A DNA stretch of 64,000 nt from the NCBI GenBank assembly GCA_027920525.1, contig CP115858.1:3782001-3846000 (forward strand), in the 5' to 3' direction. Positions 24,425-33,812 of this stretch are shown piece after piece (positions within the stretch are counted from its first letter, which is position 1; each line of letters starts with the position of its first letter). The notes beneath the pieces are model-generated. The model was given only the letters and a program-made list of their open reading frames with translations, searched no databases and had not been told where the DNA came from. Made by a program: the position numbers and the translations under genes. Origin of the DNA: Chryseobacterium daecheongense. Lineage in GTDB: Bacteria; Bacteroidota; Bacteroidia; Flavobacteriales; Weeksellaceae.

Positions 24425-25918
24425 TTAATTAATCAAAGATGCATAGATAAACTTCAGCGAACTACTCACCATTTCGATTACCGGTTGAGGGAAAATACCA
24501 AGTAAGATCACAAAAACCGCTAAACTGGCCAGAACAGAAAACTCCACTCCTGAAAGATCTTTCGCTGTACTCAATACGGCTTCATCTCCTTTTCCGAACA
24601 TTGCCTTTCCGTAGAATCTCAATAGATAAACAGCAGAAAGAATCACAGTTAAACCTGCAATAATAGCAGCTAATACATTAAAGTCAAAGATTGATTTAAT
24701 CAAAATGAATTCCCCGATAAAACCATTAGTCAACGGAACGCCCATTGAACCTAAAAGGATCAGTAAAAACAATACGGCAAATTTAGGAGCTACTTTCGCT
24801 AAACCACCCATTTGTCTGATGTCTCTTGATTTAAATCTTTTATATAAAATGTCTGCACAATAGAATAAACCTACGACATTAATACCGTGAGCAAAAGTTT
24901 GTACCAAAGCACCTTCAGCACCTTCAGTAGTAAATGTTCCTCTTAGTGTAACAACAGCAGATGCAAAAATACCTGCTACCATCAATCCAACGTGAGAGAA
25001 AGATGAATAGGCAATGATCCTCTTCATATCATCCTGGATAATTGCGATCAATGCTCCATGAAGGATTCCTACTATCGCAAGGATAATAACGATCTGCCCT
25101 GAAATTCCCATAATAGGAATAGGAGTGATCGGTAATAAATAACGGATAACACCATACACAGCCATTTTAAGCATGATCCCTGATAATAACATCGATCCCT
25201 GGGTAGGTGAGTAGGTATAGGTATCAGGCTGCCATGTGTGGAACGGGAAGATCGGTAATTTCACAGCAAATGCAAAGAATATAAACCAAAATACAACCGT
25301 CTGCTGAGTTTCATTAAGTGATGCATTGTATAGATCTGTTAAGGCAAATGATGCAGAGTGATTATACACATAAATCAATCCGGCAAGCATGAATAAAGAT
25401 CCTACGAATGTATATACAAAGAACTTCGTGGTGAATTCAAATCTTTTATTTTCCTGGCCCCAAAGTCCGGCAATGAACCAGATTGGAATCAGTGTTACCT
25501 CCCAGAAAATGTAGAACAATAATCCATCCAGAGATGTGAAAACTCCTACAAGTCCAAACTGCATCAACAGGATAAGACCATAGAATGAGTTTCTGTAATT
25601 GATGTTCTCATTAAATGAAGATAAAATAATGATTGGCGAAAGGATATTGGTCAGCAATAAAAGCAGCATACTCATCCCGTCAATACCGAAATGAAGCGAG
25701 CTTTTAATAAATTGTGACCATGGATAATTGATCTCATGCTGCAATACACTATCTACGGTCGGAGTAAAATCGAAATCCGAAAGTATATAAAATGTAAGAA
25801 GCATTTGTACCAATGCAATTCCTAGTGCCAAATATTTGCTGGATTTATTTTTCCAGGCAAAAACAAGTCCCGACCCTACTAGAGGTAAAAGCAATAATGT
25901 TAATAATAAACAAGACAT
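24425..25918 (-). CDS. nuoM: NADH-quinone oxidoreductase subunit M
   Basis: Antiporter-like membrane subunit of complex I. 497 residues, about 14 transmembrane helices; visible signatures are FYIFWEVTLIPIWFI (key Glu), FAVKLPIFPFHTWQPDTY and IAYSSFSHVGLM. Its start is 2 nt from the nuoL stop, indicating tight coupling with nuoL. Part of the J-K-L-M stretch where the genes touch or overlap. Confidence 0.97.
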   Translation of the reverse strand: MSCLLLTLLLLPLVGSGLVFAWKNKSSKYLALGIALVQMLLTFYILSDFDFTPTVDSVLQHEINYPWSQFIKSSLHFGIDGMSMLLLLLTNILSPIIILSSFNENINYRNSFYGLILLMQFGLVGVFTSLDGLLFYIFWEVTLIPIWFIAGLWGQENKRFEFTTKFFVYTFVGSLFMLAGLIYVYNHSASFALTDLYNASLNETQQTVVFWFIFFAFAVKLPIFPFHTWQPDTYTYSPTQGSMLLSGIMLKMAVYGVIRYLLPITPIPIMGISGQIVIILAIVGILHGALIAIIQDDMKRIIAYSSFSHVGLMVAGIFASAVVTLRGTFTTEGAEGALVQTFAHGINVVGLFYCADILYKRFKSRDIRQMGGLAKVAPKFAVLFLLILLGSMGVPLTNGFIGEFILIKSIFDFNVLAAIIAGLTVILSAVYLLRFYGKAMFGKGDEAVLSTAKDLSGVEFSVLASLAVFVILLGIFPQPVIEMVSSSLKFIYASLIN

Positions 25919-25920
25919 TA

Positions 25921-27834
25921 TTATTGTAATATAAAGTTAACAATCAGTATAATTCCCACAGCTAAAGACATGATAAGAATGTATGTCTCAACATTTCCGT
26001 TTTGAATACGTTTCATAGATTTACCGCTGTCCTCAGCTCCTTCACCTACGAAGTCTACAAAACGATCTAGAACACCCTTATCAAACATTTTACCTCCACG
26101 TCCTAATCCTTCAACAGTTTTTACAATTAATGCATTGTAAAGTTCGTCAATATATAATTTTTTAGCAGACAGCTTTTCCCAGCCTGTATAGCTTTCTTCC
26201 GGAAGGGCTCTCTTTTGCTTATTCACATACGTGTTTTTAACGATGAACCATACCGCGAAGAACATTACAACAGTGGCTGCTAATAATATCATTTCAGTAT
26301 TAAAATCAACTCCTGAAAGCGTAGCTTCCATTTGTTTGAAACTTTCTTCAGTAAGAACCGGCTTCAGCCATTCCATTAATTTTGCATAATGACCGTGGCC
26401 GATAAAGTGAGGAAGGTTAATAAAACCTCCGATAACAGAAAGAATAGCCAATACGATCAACGGTAACGTCATGTTCATCGGGCTTTCATGCAAGTGGTGT
26501 TTCTGTTCCTCAGTTCCTCTGAACTCTCCGTGGAATGTAAGGTAATACAGTCTGAACATATACGTTGCCGTAATAGCTGCCAGAATGAATAACATTACCC
26601 AGTAGATTGGATTTTTTGCAAATGCCGCTACCAGAATTTCATCTTTGGAAATCATCCCTGAAAGTAAAGGGAAACCAGAGATTGCCAGTGTTCCGATAAG
26701 GAAAGTAGCGTGCGTAACAGGAATTACTTTCTTAAGTCCGCCCATAAAACGCATGTCCTGCTCATTACTCATAGCGTGGATCACAGATCCTGCTCCTAAG
26801 AATAACAATGCTTTGAAGAAGGCGTGTGTCATTACATGGAACATCGCTGTAGTATAAGCTCCTAATCCCAAAGCAATGAACATAAATCCAAGCTGCGATA
26901 CAGTAGAATAGGCCAATACTTTTTTGATGTCGTTCTGACGAAGTGCATAGAAACCTGCTAAAGCTGCAGTTAAGAATCCGATCAACAGAATTCCGCCCTG
27001 AACAGTTGGAGCCAAAGTAAATAAGAAATTAGATCTTACTACCAGGTAGATCCCCGCAGTAACCATTGTTGCTGCGTGAATTAATGCAGAAACAGGAGTT
27101 GGTCCGGCCATTGCGTCCGGTAACCATGTATATAAAGGAACCTGTGCCGATTTACCGGTAGCACCGATAAATAAACTCGCCGTAATAAAGATAATTACAG
27201 TTCCGTCCAATTCAAATTTTGAAGCGTTTTGAGATACTGAAAGATAATCAATAGCATTGGTCTGAGAAGCGATCATGAAAATACCGATCAATAAACCAAG
27301 GTCCCCAATTCTGTTCATGATAAACGCTTTTCTTGCTGCTTTACCATATTCTTCATTTGTGAACCAGAATCCGATCAATAGATATGAACACAAACCTACA
27401 CCTTCCCATCCGATAAACAGGATCAGGTAATTGCTTCCCATTACTAAAAGTAACATAGAGAAGATGAAAAGATTCAGATAAGTAAAGAACTTATAGAAAC
27501 CTTTATCATGGCTCATATATCCGATAGAGTATAAGTGGATCAATGATCCGATACCTGTAATGATCATGATCATCATTAAAGATAACTGATCGATCTGGAA
27601 ACCAAAGTTAATCTGAACTCCATTTACTCTGAACCATTCAAAAGCTTTTACGATAACCGGCTGGCTTTCAGAATTGAAATTCATGAAAATACTTACCGCG
27701 ATACAGAAAGATCCGAAAACCGCTGCAGTTGCCAATCCCCCTACTACTATTTTTGGAAGATTTTTCCCGAATAAACCGTTAATAAGAAAGCCTAAAAGTG
27801 GTAAAAGTACTATTGCATACACTAAATTTTCCAT
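25921..27834 (-). CDS. nuoL: NADH-quinone oxidoreductase subunit L
   Basis: Largest antiporter-like subunit of the complex I membrane arm. 637 residues with about 16 transmembrane helices. Seen motifs: LFIGWEGVGLCSYLLIGFW, KSAQVPLYTWLPDAMAGPTP and SALIHAATMVTAGIYL, all diagnostic for NuoL. The C-terminal part after about residue 490 carries the long lateral helix region. Coupled to nuoK (3-nt spacing) and nuoM (2-nt spacing). Confidence 0.97.
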   Translation of the reverse strand: MENLVYAIVLLPLLGFLINGLFGKNLPKIVVGGLATAAVFGSFCIAVSIFMNFNSESQPVIVKAFEWFRVNGVQINFGFQIDQLSLMMIMIITGIGSLIHLYSIGYMSHDKGFYKFFTYLNLFIFSMLLLVMGSNYLILFIGWEGVGLCSYLLIGFWFTNEEYGKAARKAFIMNRIGDLGLLIGIFMIASQTNAIDYLSVSQNASKFELDGTVIIFITASLFIGATGKSAQVPLYTWLPDAMAGPTPVSALIHAATMVTAGIYLVVRSNFLFTLAPTVQGGILLIGFLTAALAGFYALRQNDIKKVLAYSTVSQLGFMFIALGLGAYTTAMFHVMTHAFFKALLFLGAGSVIHAMSNEQDMRFMGGLKKVIPVTHATFLIGTLAISGFPLLSGMISKDEILVAAFAKNPIYWVMLFILAAITATYMFRLYYLTFHGEFRGTEEQKHHLHESPMNMTLPLIVLAILSVIGGFINLPHFIGHGHYAKLMEWLKPVLTEESFKQMEATLSGVDFNTEMILLAATVVMFFAVWFIVKNTYVNKQKRALPEESYTGWEKLSAKKLYIDELYNALIVKTVEGLGRGGKMFDKGVLDRFVDFVGEGAEDSGKSMKRIQNGNVETYILIMSLAVGIILIVNFILQ

Positions 27835-27837
27835 TCT

Positions 27838-28167
27838 TTATCCTCTTAATTTATTAAATATACTAACATCTACAGAACGGGTATTTCTATATAGCATAGC
27901 AATAATTGCCAAACCTACTGCTACTTCAGCAGCAGCAACCACCATAATGAAGAAAACTAAAAGTTGTCCATCGCTGTTTCCTTTATACGCCGAAAAAGCA
28001 GCTAATAAAAGATTTGCAGAATTGAGCATAAGCTCTACACAACCCAAAATTACAATAGCGTTTTTTCTCAATAACACTCCCAATACTCCCAAACAGAACA
28101 ATACTGATGAAAGAATAATGAAATAATTTAAAGGGACGCTTTGTATAAATGTATTTACTTCTCCCAT
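27838..28167 (-). CDS. nuoK: NADH-quinone oxidoreductase subunit K
   Basis: Small membrane subunit of complex I, three transmembrane helices. 109 residues. The two conserved membrane glutamates of the E-channel lie in GCVELMLNSANLLL and AAAEVAVGLAI. It is spaced 4 nt from nuoJ and 3 nt from nuoL, so translation is likely coupled. Confidence 0.96.
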   Translation of the reverse strand: MGEVNTFIQSVPLNYFIILSSVLFCLGVLGVLLRKNAIVILGCVELMLNSANLLLAAFSAYKGNSDGQLLVFFIMVVAAAEVAVGLAIIAMLYRNTRSVDVSIFNKLRG

Positions 28168-28171
28168 AATT

Positions 28172-28669
28172 TTATAAATCTTTTTTACCGATTAATACCG
28201 CACCTACAATACCTGCCAAAATAAGGATGGAAGCAAGCTCAAACGGTAAAACATATTCATTAAACAAAAGTTTACCCAGATTTTTAGTAAGACCCACACC
28301 TCTGTCTACATTTTCCACTACAATATGGTTGTCCTGAACTCCTCTGAATACTCCTAAAATACCAATCAATAATAGACCGGCTGTAAAGACTCCAATAAAT
28401 TTTAAAGTATTGTTCTTCTTACTTTCGTCTTCTTTATTAAGATTAAGCATCATCAGGATGTAAAGGAACAATACCATAATCGCTCCTGCATATACGATGA
28501 TCTGAATAATAGCAAGGAACTGCGCATTCAAAAGAATGTACATCCCTGCAATGGAAAACATTGTAACAATTAATGATAAGATAGCATACAAAGGATTTTT
28601 TGCAAATACAAAGTATACTGCACCTGCCACTGCTAAAAAAGCCACCAAGAAAAATAAAAACTGATCCAT
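28172..28669 (-). CDS. nuoJ: NADH-quinone oxidoreductase subunit J
   Basis: Membrane subunit of complex I, five transmembrane helices, 165 residues. The conserved QIIVYAGAIMVLFLYILMML segment (third helix, with the pi-bulge region) identifies it. The first base of its start codon is the last base of the nuoI stop, so the two genes are joined. Confidence 0.96.
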   Translation of the reverse strand: MDQFLFFLVAFLAVAGAVYFVFAKNPLYAILSLIVTMFSIAGMYILLNAQFLAIIQIIVYAGAIMVLFLYILMMLNLNKEDESKKNNTLKFIGVFTAGLLLIGILGVFRGVQDNHIVVENVDRGVGLTKNLGKLLFNEYVLPFELASILILAGIVGAVLIGKKDL

Positions 28670-29226
28670 TATTTTACCGCATTTTTTTGTTTCTCGGATT
28701 GTCTTGTCGTGATGTCAATCCTTTCGTTTATCTTTTCAACTAATTTATCTTTTCCATAGATAAAAGAACCTCTGTTGGTTTCCACATCTACCAATCTATC
28801 GGTTAAATAAATTGCTGATTTTGGACATGCTTCTTCACACATTCCGCAGAAAATACATCTCAGCATATTGATTTCATATACTGATGCATATTTTTCTTCT
28901 CTGTAAAGATGTTTTTCTTCCTTAGTTCTTTCAGCAGCAGTCATGGTAATTGCTTCTGCAGGACATGCCACCGCACAAAGTCCGCAAGCGGTACATCTTT
29001 CTCTGCCTTCCTCGTCTCTTTTCAGAACGTGCTGACCTCTCCAGATATCTGCTCTTGGTTTCTGTACTTCTGGATACGAGTATACTGCAGGAGCTCCTTT
29101 TACAACGGTTCTTACAGCATGCTTGAATGTAATCCCCATACCTTTGAAAATCGCCGGTAAGTAGATTTTCTCAGCAAGGGTCATTTCTTTATTAGAAACA
29201 ACTTTTGATCTGTTAGTAAGTTTCAT
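28669..29226 (-). CDS. nuoI: NADH-quinone oxidoreductase subunit I
   Basis: Carries iron-sulfur clusters N6a and N6b. The two ferredoxin motifs are CTACGLCAVACP and CIFCGMCEEACP (eight Cys in the right spacing). 185 residues; an N-terminal amphipathic helix (YLPAIFKGMGITFKHAV) lies on the membrane. The downstream nuoJ start overlaps its stop by one base. A 138-nt spacer separates it from nuoH. Confidence 0.97.
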   Translation of the reverse strand: MKLTNRSKVVSNKEMTLAEKIYLPAIFKGMGITFKHAVRTVVKGAPAVYSYPEVQKPRADIWRGQHVLKRDEEGRERCTACGLCAVACPAEAITMTAAERTKEEKHLYREEKYASVYEINMLRCIFCGMCEEACPKSAIYLTDRLVDVETNRGSFIYGKDKLVEKINERIDITTRQSEKQKNAVK

Positions 29227-29229
29227 TTA

Positions 29230-29250
29230 ATTATAGATTATAGATGGTAG
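29230..29250. repeat. Short heptad repeat in the nuoH-nuoI spacer
   Basis: Three units in phase: ATTATAG, ATTATAG, ATGGTAG, immediately upstream of nuoI. The rest of the spacer to 29364 is AT-rich with no gene. Confidence 0.65.
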
Positions 29251-29364
29251 ACTAATTCTGTCTTTTATCTTAATTTTTAATATTTTATGTCTGAATAGAG
29301 CTGCTTAAGTAAAGATAAAATTTGATTTCACTTTCAAATCAGCTCATTTCAAATGTTCAATTTT

Positions 29365-30426
29365 TTAATGTCCGAATGCTAAAATCAAAGCTCCGGTAAC
29401 AATCAGGTTCAAAACAGCCAATGGAATCAAAGTTTTCCATCCTAAGTGCATCAGCTGGTCATATCTGAATCTCGGTAGTGTCCATCTGATCCACATAAAG
29501 ATCAGAATTCCGATAATAGTTTTAACTAAAAACGCTCCGATACTTAATATTCCTGCAATATTTTCTCCCCAGTTTTGTGTTACCCACTCAATTCCCGGAT
29601 AGTTATAACCACCAAAGAAAAGAACAACCATAAATGCGTTGGAGATAAACATATTTACATATTCTCCGAACATGTATAAACCTAATTTCATGGAGGAATA
29701 TTCCGTAGAATATCCTGTCACAAGTTCGGATTCACACTCCGGTAAATCGAAAGGGTGTCTGTTCGTTTCTGCTAGTGCAGCAACAATAAAAATAAGGAAA
29801 GCCAACGGTTGATAGAAAATATTCCAGTTCATCCCGTCAATGTGGATAAGTCCCCACAGTTTTCCTGTTGTTTGAGCTTCAGTAATTACTTTTAAATCTA
29901 AACTTCCTGTCATCATGATGATAGAAAGCAGCGCCAATCCCATTGCCAATTCATAAGAGATCATCTGAGAAGAAGCACGGATAGCACCCAATAATGAATA
30001 TTTATTATTAGATGCCCAACCTCCGATCATGATCCCATAAACCCCAATGGAAGCCATTCCGATAATGAAAAGTACGCCGACATCAATGTTAGCCACCTGA
30101 AGGTCGTAAGACATTCCTCCGATATTTAAACTTTTCCCCCAAGGAATAACAGCTCCTGTAATTAATGAAATAAACATCACCAAAGCAGGTCCCAATACGA
30201 AAAGGAATTTTTCTGCATTGGCAGGAGTAAAGTCTTCTTTAAAGAAAAACTTTCCACCATCAGCAAGAGGCTGCAGCAATCCGAAAGGTCCGGCTCTGTT
30301 AGGCCCGATTCTGTCCTGCATGATAGAAGCAACCTTTCTTTCTGCCCAGGTAGAGTAGGCCGCTATCGTTAGCGAAAGCAAGAAAAGTGCTAGTACAAGT
30401 ATCAATTTAAATGTAATTAAATCCAT
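29365..30426 (-). CDS. nuoH: NADH-quinone oxidoreductase subunit H
   Basis: Quinone-site membrane subunit of complex I. 353 residues, eight or nine transmembrane helices. Diagnostic stretches are ERKVASIMQDRIGPNRAGPF (first cytosolic loop), AETNRHPFDLPECESELV (acidic loop of the quinone cavity) and RWTLPRFRYDQLMHLGWK near the end. Separated from nuoG by a 93-nt spacer with inverted heptad repeats. Confidence 0.97.
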   Translation of the reverse strand: MDLITFKLILVLALFLLSLTIAAYSTWAERKVASIMQDRIGPNRAGPFGLLQPLADGGKFFFKEDFTPANAEKFLFVLGPALVMFISLITGAVIPWGKSLNIGGMSYDLQVANIDVGVLFIIGMASIGVYGIMIGGWASNNKYSLLGAIRASSQMISYELAMGLALLSIIMMTGSLDLKVITEAQTTGKLWGLIHIDGMNWNIFYQPLAFLIFIVAALAETNRHPFDLPECESELVTGYSTEYSSMKLGLYMFGEYVNMFISNAFMVVLFFGGYNYPGIEWVTQNWGENIAGILSIGAFLVKTIIGILIFMWIRWTLPRFRYDQLMHLGWKTLIPLAVLNLIVTGALILAFGH

Positions 30427-30430
30427 TTTT

Positions 30431-30511
30431 ATTATAGATGTTAGATATGAGATGTCAGATGCTAGATTTCAGATCTTTAATCTGATGTCTGTAGTCTGAT
30501 ATCTGAAATCT
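30431..30511. repeat. Inverted heptad repeat array in the nuoG-nuoH spacer
   Basis: Six direct 7-nt units (ATTATAG, ATGTTAG, ATATGAG, ATGTCAG, ATGCTAG, ATTTCAG; 30431-30472) are followed after 9 nt by four units in the opposite sense (CTGATGT, CTGTAGT, CTGATAT, CTGAAAT; 30482-30509). The outer ends form an 11-bp perfect inverted repeat (30464-30474 with 30501-30511), so RNA from either strand can fold into a hairpin. Confidence 0.85.
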
Positions 30512-30519
30512 TATTAAAG

Positions 30520-31518
30520 TTATTTTTCGTCTTTTTCACTGATTTCTTTAGCCATAGGATTGTCTAAAACTCTTAGCTCATCCTTAGGTTTTTCATAATG
30601 GTTGAGTGAAATCACAGAATGTCTGTCGATATGTCTTGGACCTTCAATATTCCAGTCTTTCAATTCTTTTCTTTCAAAACGACATGTATCACAGATAAAT
30701 TCTTCAACTTCTCCCCACTGGTCTTTTCTGGCTGTAACCCTTACCACTTCATCTCCTTTCAACCATACAACTGCTTTTCCTGAACACTTGTCACATTTAC
30801 ATGAAGCATTCATCGGGTTGGTAAACCAAACTCTGCTTGCAAAACGTGCGGTTCTGTCTGTAAGAGCTCCTACCGGACAAACGTCGATAACGTTCCCAAT
30901 GAAATCATTATCCAAAGCTTTATTTAAATAAGTCGAGATTTCTGCGTGATCTCCTCTGAAAAGAATACCATGCTCTCTGGTTTCAGTAAGTTGATTCGCT
31001 GTAAGAACACATCTTGCACAAAGAATACAACGGTTCATATTCAGCTTGATATGTGGTCCCAGGTCATCCGCTTCGTAGGTGTTTCTTTCAAACTCCGTTC
31101 TGGTATTTTCCACACCATGTTCATATCCAAGATCCTGAAGATGACATTCTCCAGCCTGATCACAAATAGGGCAGTCCAGCGGGTGGTTAACCAATAAAAA
31201 TTCAGTAACGGCTTTTCTACCTTCTTGAGCTTTATCAGAAGTAAGATTTTTCACTTCCATTCCGTCCATTACATTGGTTCTGCAGCTTGCCACCAGTTTT
31301 GGCATGGGACGAGGGTCCGCTTCAGATCCCTTAGAAACTTCTACTAAACAAGTTCTGCATCTTCCTCCACTGGTTTCCAACTTGCTGTAGTAGCACATTG
31401 CCGGAGGTACAGATTTTCCACCGATTTGTCTTGCTGCTTCCAGGATGGAAGTCCCAGGCAACACTTCAGTAGTCTGTCCGTCTATCGTTATTTTGAATTT
31501 TTTAACTTCTTCGCTCAT
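30520..31518 (-). CDS. nuoG: Short NuoG: iron-sulfur N-terminal part of the complex I G subunit
   Basis: Holds the 2Fe-2S and 4Fe-4S clusters of the peripheral arm. Order: 2Fe-2S ferredoxin domain (AMCYYSKLETSGGRCRTCLVEV), the His/Cys cluster (DCPICDQAGECHLQDLGYEHG), a CILCARCV...CPVGAL site and a CKCDKCSG...CDTC site. At 332 residues it lacks the long C-terminal molybdopterin-oxidoreductase domain of E. coli NuoG (about 900 residues); the stop is clean and the nuoH gene follows, so I read this as the short lineage form rather than a truncation. Confidence 0.93.
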   Translation of the reverse strand: MSEEVKKFKITIDGQTTEVLPGTSILEAARQIGGKSVPPAMCYYSKLETSGGRCRTCLVEVSKGSEADPRPMPKLVASCRTNVMDGMEVKNLTSDKAQEGRKAVTEFLLVNHPLDCPICDQAGECHLQDLGYEHGVENTRTEFERNTYEADDLGPHIKLNMNRCILCARCVLTANQLTETREHGILFRGDHAEISTYLNKALDNDFIGNVIDVCPVGALTDRTARFASRVWFTNPMNASCKCDKCSGKAVVWLKGDEVVRVTARKDQWGEVEEFICDTCRFERKELKDWNIEGPRHIDRHSVISLNHYEKPKDELRVLDNPMAKEISEKDEK

Positions 31519-31559
31519 ATTATACGCTTTAAGCTTTCTGCAATAAGCAATAGGCTTTA

Positions 31560-32441
31560 TTAATTATATTTTTTCGTATTAAATGTATATCCAATTCCGG
31601 CAAGGACTTGTCCAAAAACGAAATCTTGTCGTGCTTTATCTGGTTTATTATTCAACGTGGTTTTAATATCCCACATATTGATATATCCAAATTTTCCTTC
31701 CAGTCTTGCCATCCAGTGATTCCAGAACACAAGGTTTAAGCTGGTTCTTACATCAGTTCCCATACCGGCAACGTGAAAACGGTCACTCCTTTCATTCCCA
31801 AAAAGTCTTACGTTACTTTTGGGAAACATTACCCCAATTCCTGCTCCATAAGACCATACCAGGTCAATATTTTTCTTATTGATAAGGCTCTGGTATCTTT
31901 CAAGACCTAAGTTTTCATAGTTAAGTCCGTCTGTATGTTCGAAAGTAAGGAACTTCTCATCTGCCAGGTTTACCTGCCCGTTTTGAACCATGCCTGCATA
32001 TGTAGGATCTGAAATATGTCCCTTAAAATTAACGGTTTGGTTCTGATCCATCACATACTTCATATGATCAATCCCAAGAACAAGCGCTAAATTATCTTTT
32101 ATGAAATAACCAGCTCTGAAGTTGTACTGAACCACTGTAAACCACGTAGGATCAAAATATACAATTCCAAATTTTGTAGGTCTGTCATGAGCGGATACAT
32201 TATTCAGCTGGAAATTATAACCATTTCCTGAAAAATTGATATCAGAATTACTGAAAGCAGCTCTGTTCCAGCCAAAGAAAACAAACATCTGACCTTTTTT
32301 GGATAGAGGGTCTGGTTTTTGTTTTTTTGGAGTTGCACCTGTAAATGTTTCCAGATTTCTTTCCACACTTAAAGTATCTTTTTCTTTTTGTCCGAAAACA
32401 AAACTCGACATCATTACGCCGATCACAAACAACTTCTTCAT
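31560..32441 (-). CDS. Outer-membrane beta-barrel-like protein inserted in the nuo operon
   Basis: 293 residues with a signal peptide (MKKLFVIGVMMSSFVFGQ). The mature part has amphipathic beta strands and aromatic girdles: MFVFFGWNRAAFSNSDI, FTVVQYNFRAGYFIKDNLALVLGIDHMKY, DLVWSYGAGIGVMFP, and a C-terminal VLAGIGYTF close. I do not recognise a named family; an outer-membrane barrel is the best reading. The ATG directly follows the nuoF stop codon (TAA-ATG, no spacer), so it should be translated with the complex I genes although it cannot be part of the inner-membrane complex. nuoG follows 41 nt later. Confidence 0.75.
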   Translation of the reverse strand: MKKLFVIGVMMSSFVFGQKEKDTLSVERNLETFTGATPKKQKPDPLSKKGQMFVFFGWNRAAFSNSDINFSGNGYNFQLNNVSAHDRPTKFGIVYFDPTWFTVVQYNFRAGYFIKDNLALVLGIDHMKYVMDQNQTVNFKGHISDPTYAGMVQNGQVNLADEKFLTFEHTDGLNYENLGLERYQSLINKKNIDLVWSYGAGIGVMFPKSNVRLFGNERSDRFHVAGMGTDVRTSLNLVFWNHWMARLEGKFGYINMWDIKTTLNNKPDKARQDFVFGQVLAGIGYTFNTKKYN

Positions 32442-33800
32442 TTATACATTTTTTTCAACAGCCGGAATAGGATCAGCATAATTAGCCAGACCATAATTTT
32501 GAGTTAAACATAACTCTGGATTTTTGATATGCCATTCAAATTCATCTCTGAAATGGCGTATTGCTGCTGCAACCGGCCAGGCTGCGGCATCACCTAAAGG
32601 ACAAATGGTATTTCCTTCGATTTTTCTCTGGATATCCCAAAGCAAATCGATGTCTTCCATCTTTCCTTGTCCGTTTTCAATCTTTTTCAATATCTTATAC
32701 ATCCATCCTGTCCCTTCACGACAAGGTGTACATTGTCCACAACTTTCGTGATTATAGAATCTTGCTAAAGTCATGGTATGTTCCACGATGCACTGATCTT
32801 CATCTAAAACAATGAAACCTCCTGAACCCATCATGGTTCCGGTAGCAAATCCTCCATCTGCTAAGGATTCATAGTTCATATATCTTGGTTCTCCGTTTAC
32901 TGTTCTCAACAATAGGTTGGCTGGAACAATAGGAACCGAACTACCACCAGGAATACAGGCTTTTAACCTTTTTCCGTTTGGAATACCTCCACAATATTCA
33001 TCAGAATAAATGAATTCTTCCACAGTGATCGTCATATCAATTTCATAAACTCCCGGTTTATTGATATTTCCACATGCAGAAATTAATTTCGTACCTGTAG
33101 ATCTTCCCACTCCGATTTTTGCAAATTCAGCACCGGTAATATTAATGATCGGTACCACAGCTGCAATTGATTCCACGTTGTTAACAACCGTAGGTCTTTC
33201 CCAAAGTCCTTTTACAGCCGGGAATGGTGGTTTCAATCTCGGGTTACCTCTTTTTCCTTCCAGCGATTCAAGCAATGCTGTTTCTTCACCACAGATATAA
33301 GCTCCACCACCTCTCTGAACATAGATTTCAAGATCGAAACCTGTTCCCAAAATGTTTTTACCTAAAAATCCTGCTGCTTTAGCCTCTTCAATAGCTTCTT
33401 CCAAAATATCCGGGATCCATGAATACTCTCCACGGATGTAGATATAAGAAACATTTGAGCCTAAACAGAACGAGGAGATAAGCATTCCCTCAATCAATAA
33501 ATGAGGAATAAATTCCATCAGATATCTGTCTTTAAAAGTTCCCGGTTCAGACTCATCTGCATTCACTACAAGGTGTCTTGGAACTCCTTCAGGCTTTGCC
33601 AGAAAGCTCCATTTCATCCCCGTAGGGAATCCTGCACCACCACGACCACGAAGTCCTGAAGTTTTTACTTCTTCCAAAATTTCATCGGGTGTCATCTTCA
33701 AGGCTTTTTCAGCAGCTTCGTAACCTCCCTGTTTGCGGTATGTTTCGAAATAGCGAATACCTTCTATATGTGCATCTTTAAGTAAAAGTTTTTTACTCAT
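32442..33800 (-). CDS. nuoF: NADH-quinone oxidoreductase subunit F
   Basis: NADH-binding, FMN-containing subunit of complex I. 452 residues. Visible sites: GLRGRGGAGFPTGMKW (FMN/NADH loop), NADESEPGTFKDR, the NADH glycine stretch RGGGAYICGEETALLESLEG, and the 4Fe-4S N3 ligands in ESCGQCTPCREGTGW with the fourth Cys in NTICPLGD. Starts 12 nt after the nuoE stop. Confidence 0.97.
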   Translation of the reverse strand: MSKKLLLKDAHIEGIRYFETYRKQGGYEAAEKALKMTPDEILEEVKTSGLRGRGGAGFPTGMKWSFLAKPEGVPRHLVVNADESEPGTFKDRYLMEFIPHLLIEGMLISSFCLGSNVSYIYIRGEYSWIPDILEEAIEEAKAAGFLGKNILGTGFDLEIYVQRGGGAYICGEETALLESLEGKRGNPRLKPPFPAVKGLWERPTVVNNVESIAAVVPIINITGAEFAKIGVGRSTGTKLISACGNINKPGVYEIDMTITVEEFIYSDEYCGGIPNGKRLKACIPGGSSVPIVPANLLLRTVNGEPRYMNYESLADGGFATGTMMGSGGFIVLDEDQCIVEHTMTLARFYNHESCGQCTPCREGTGWMYKILKKIENGQGKMEDIDLLWDIQRKIEGNTICPLGDAAAWPVAAAIRHFRDEFEWHIKNPELCLTQNYGLANYADPIPAVEKNV

Positions 33801-33812
33801 CGTATATTTTAA

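Noticed and set aside
30431-30511. CRISPR or insertion-sequence end in the nuo spacers
   Set aside because: Short degenerate periodic units with no spacers, no transposase and no target duplication.
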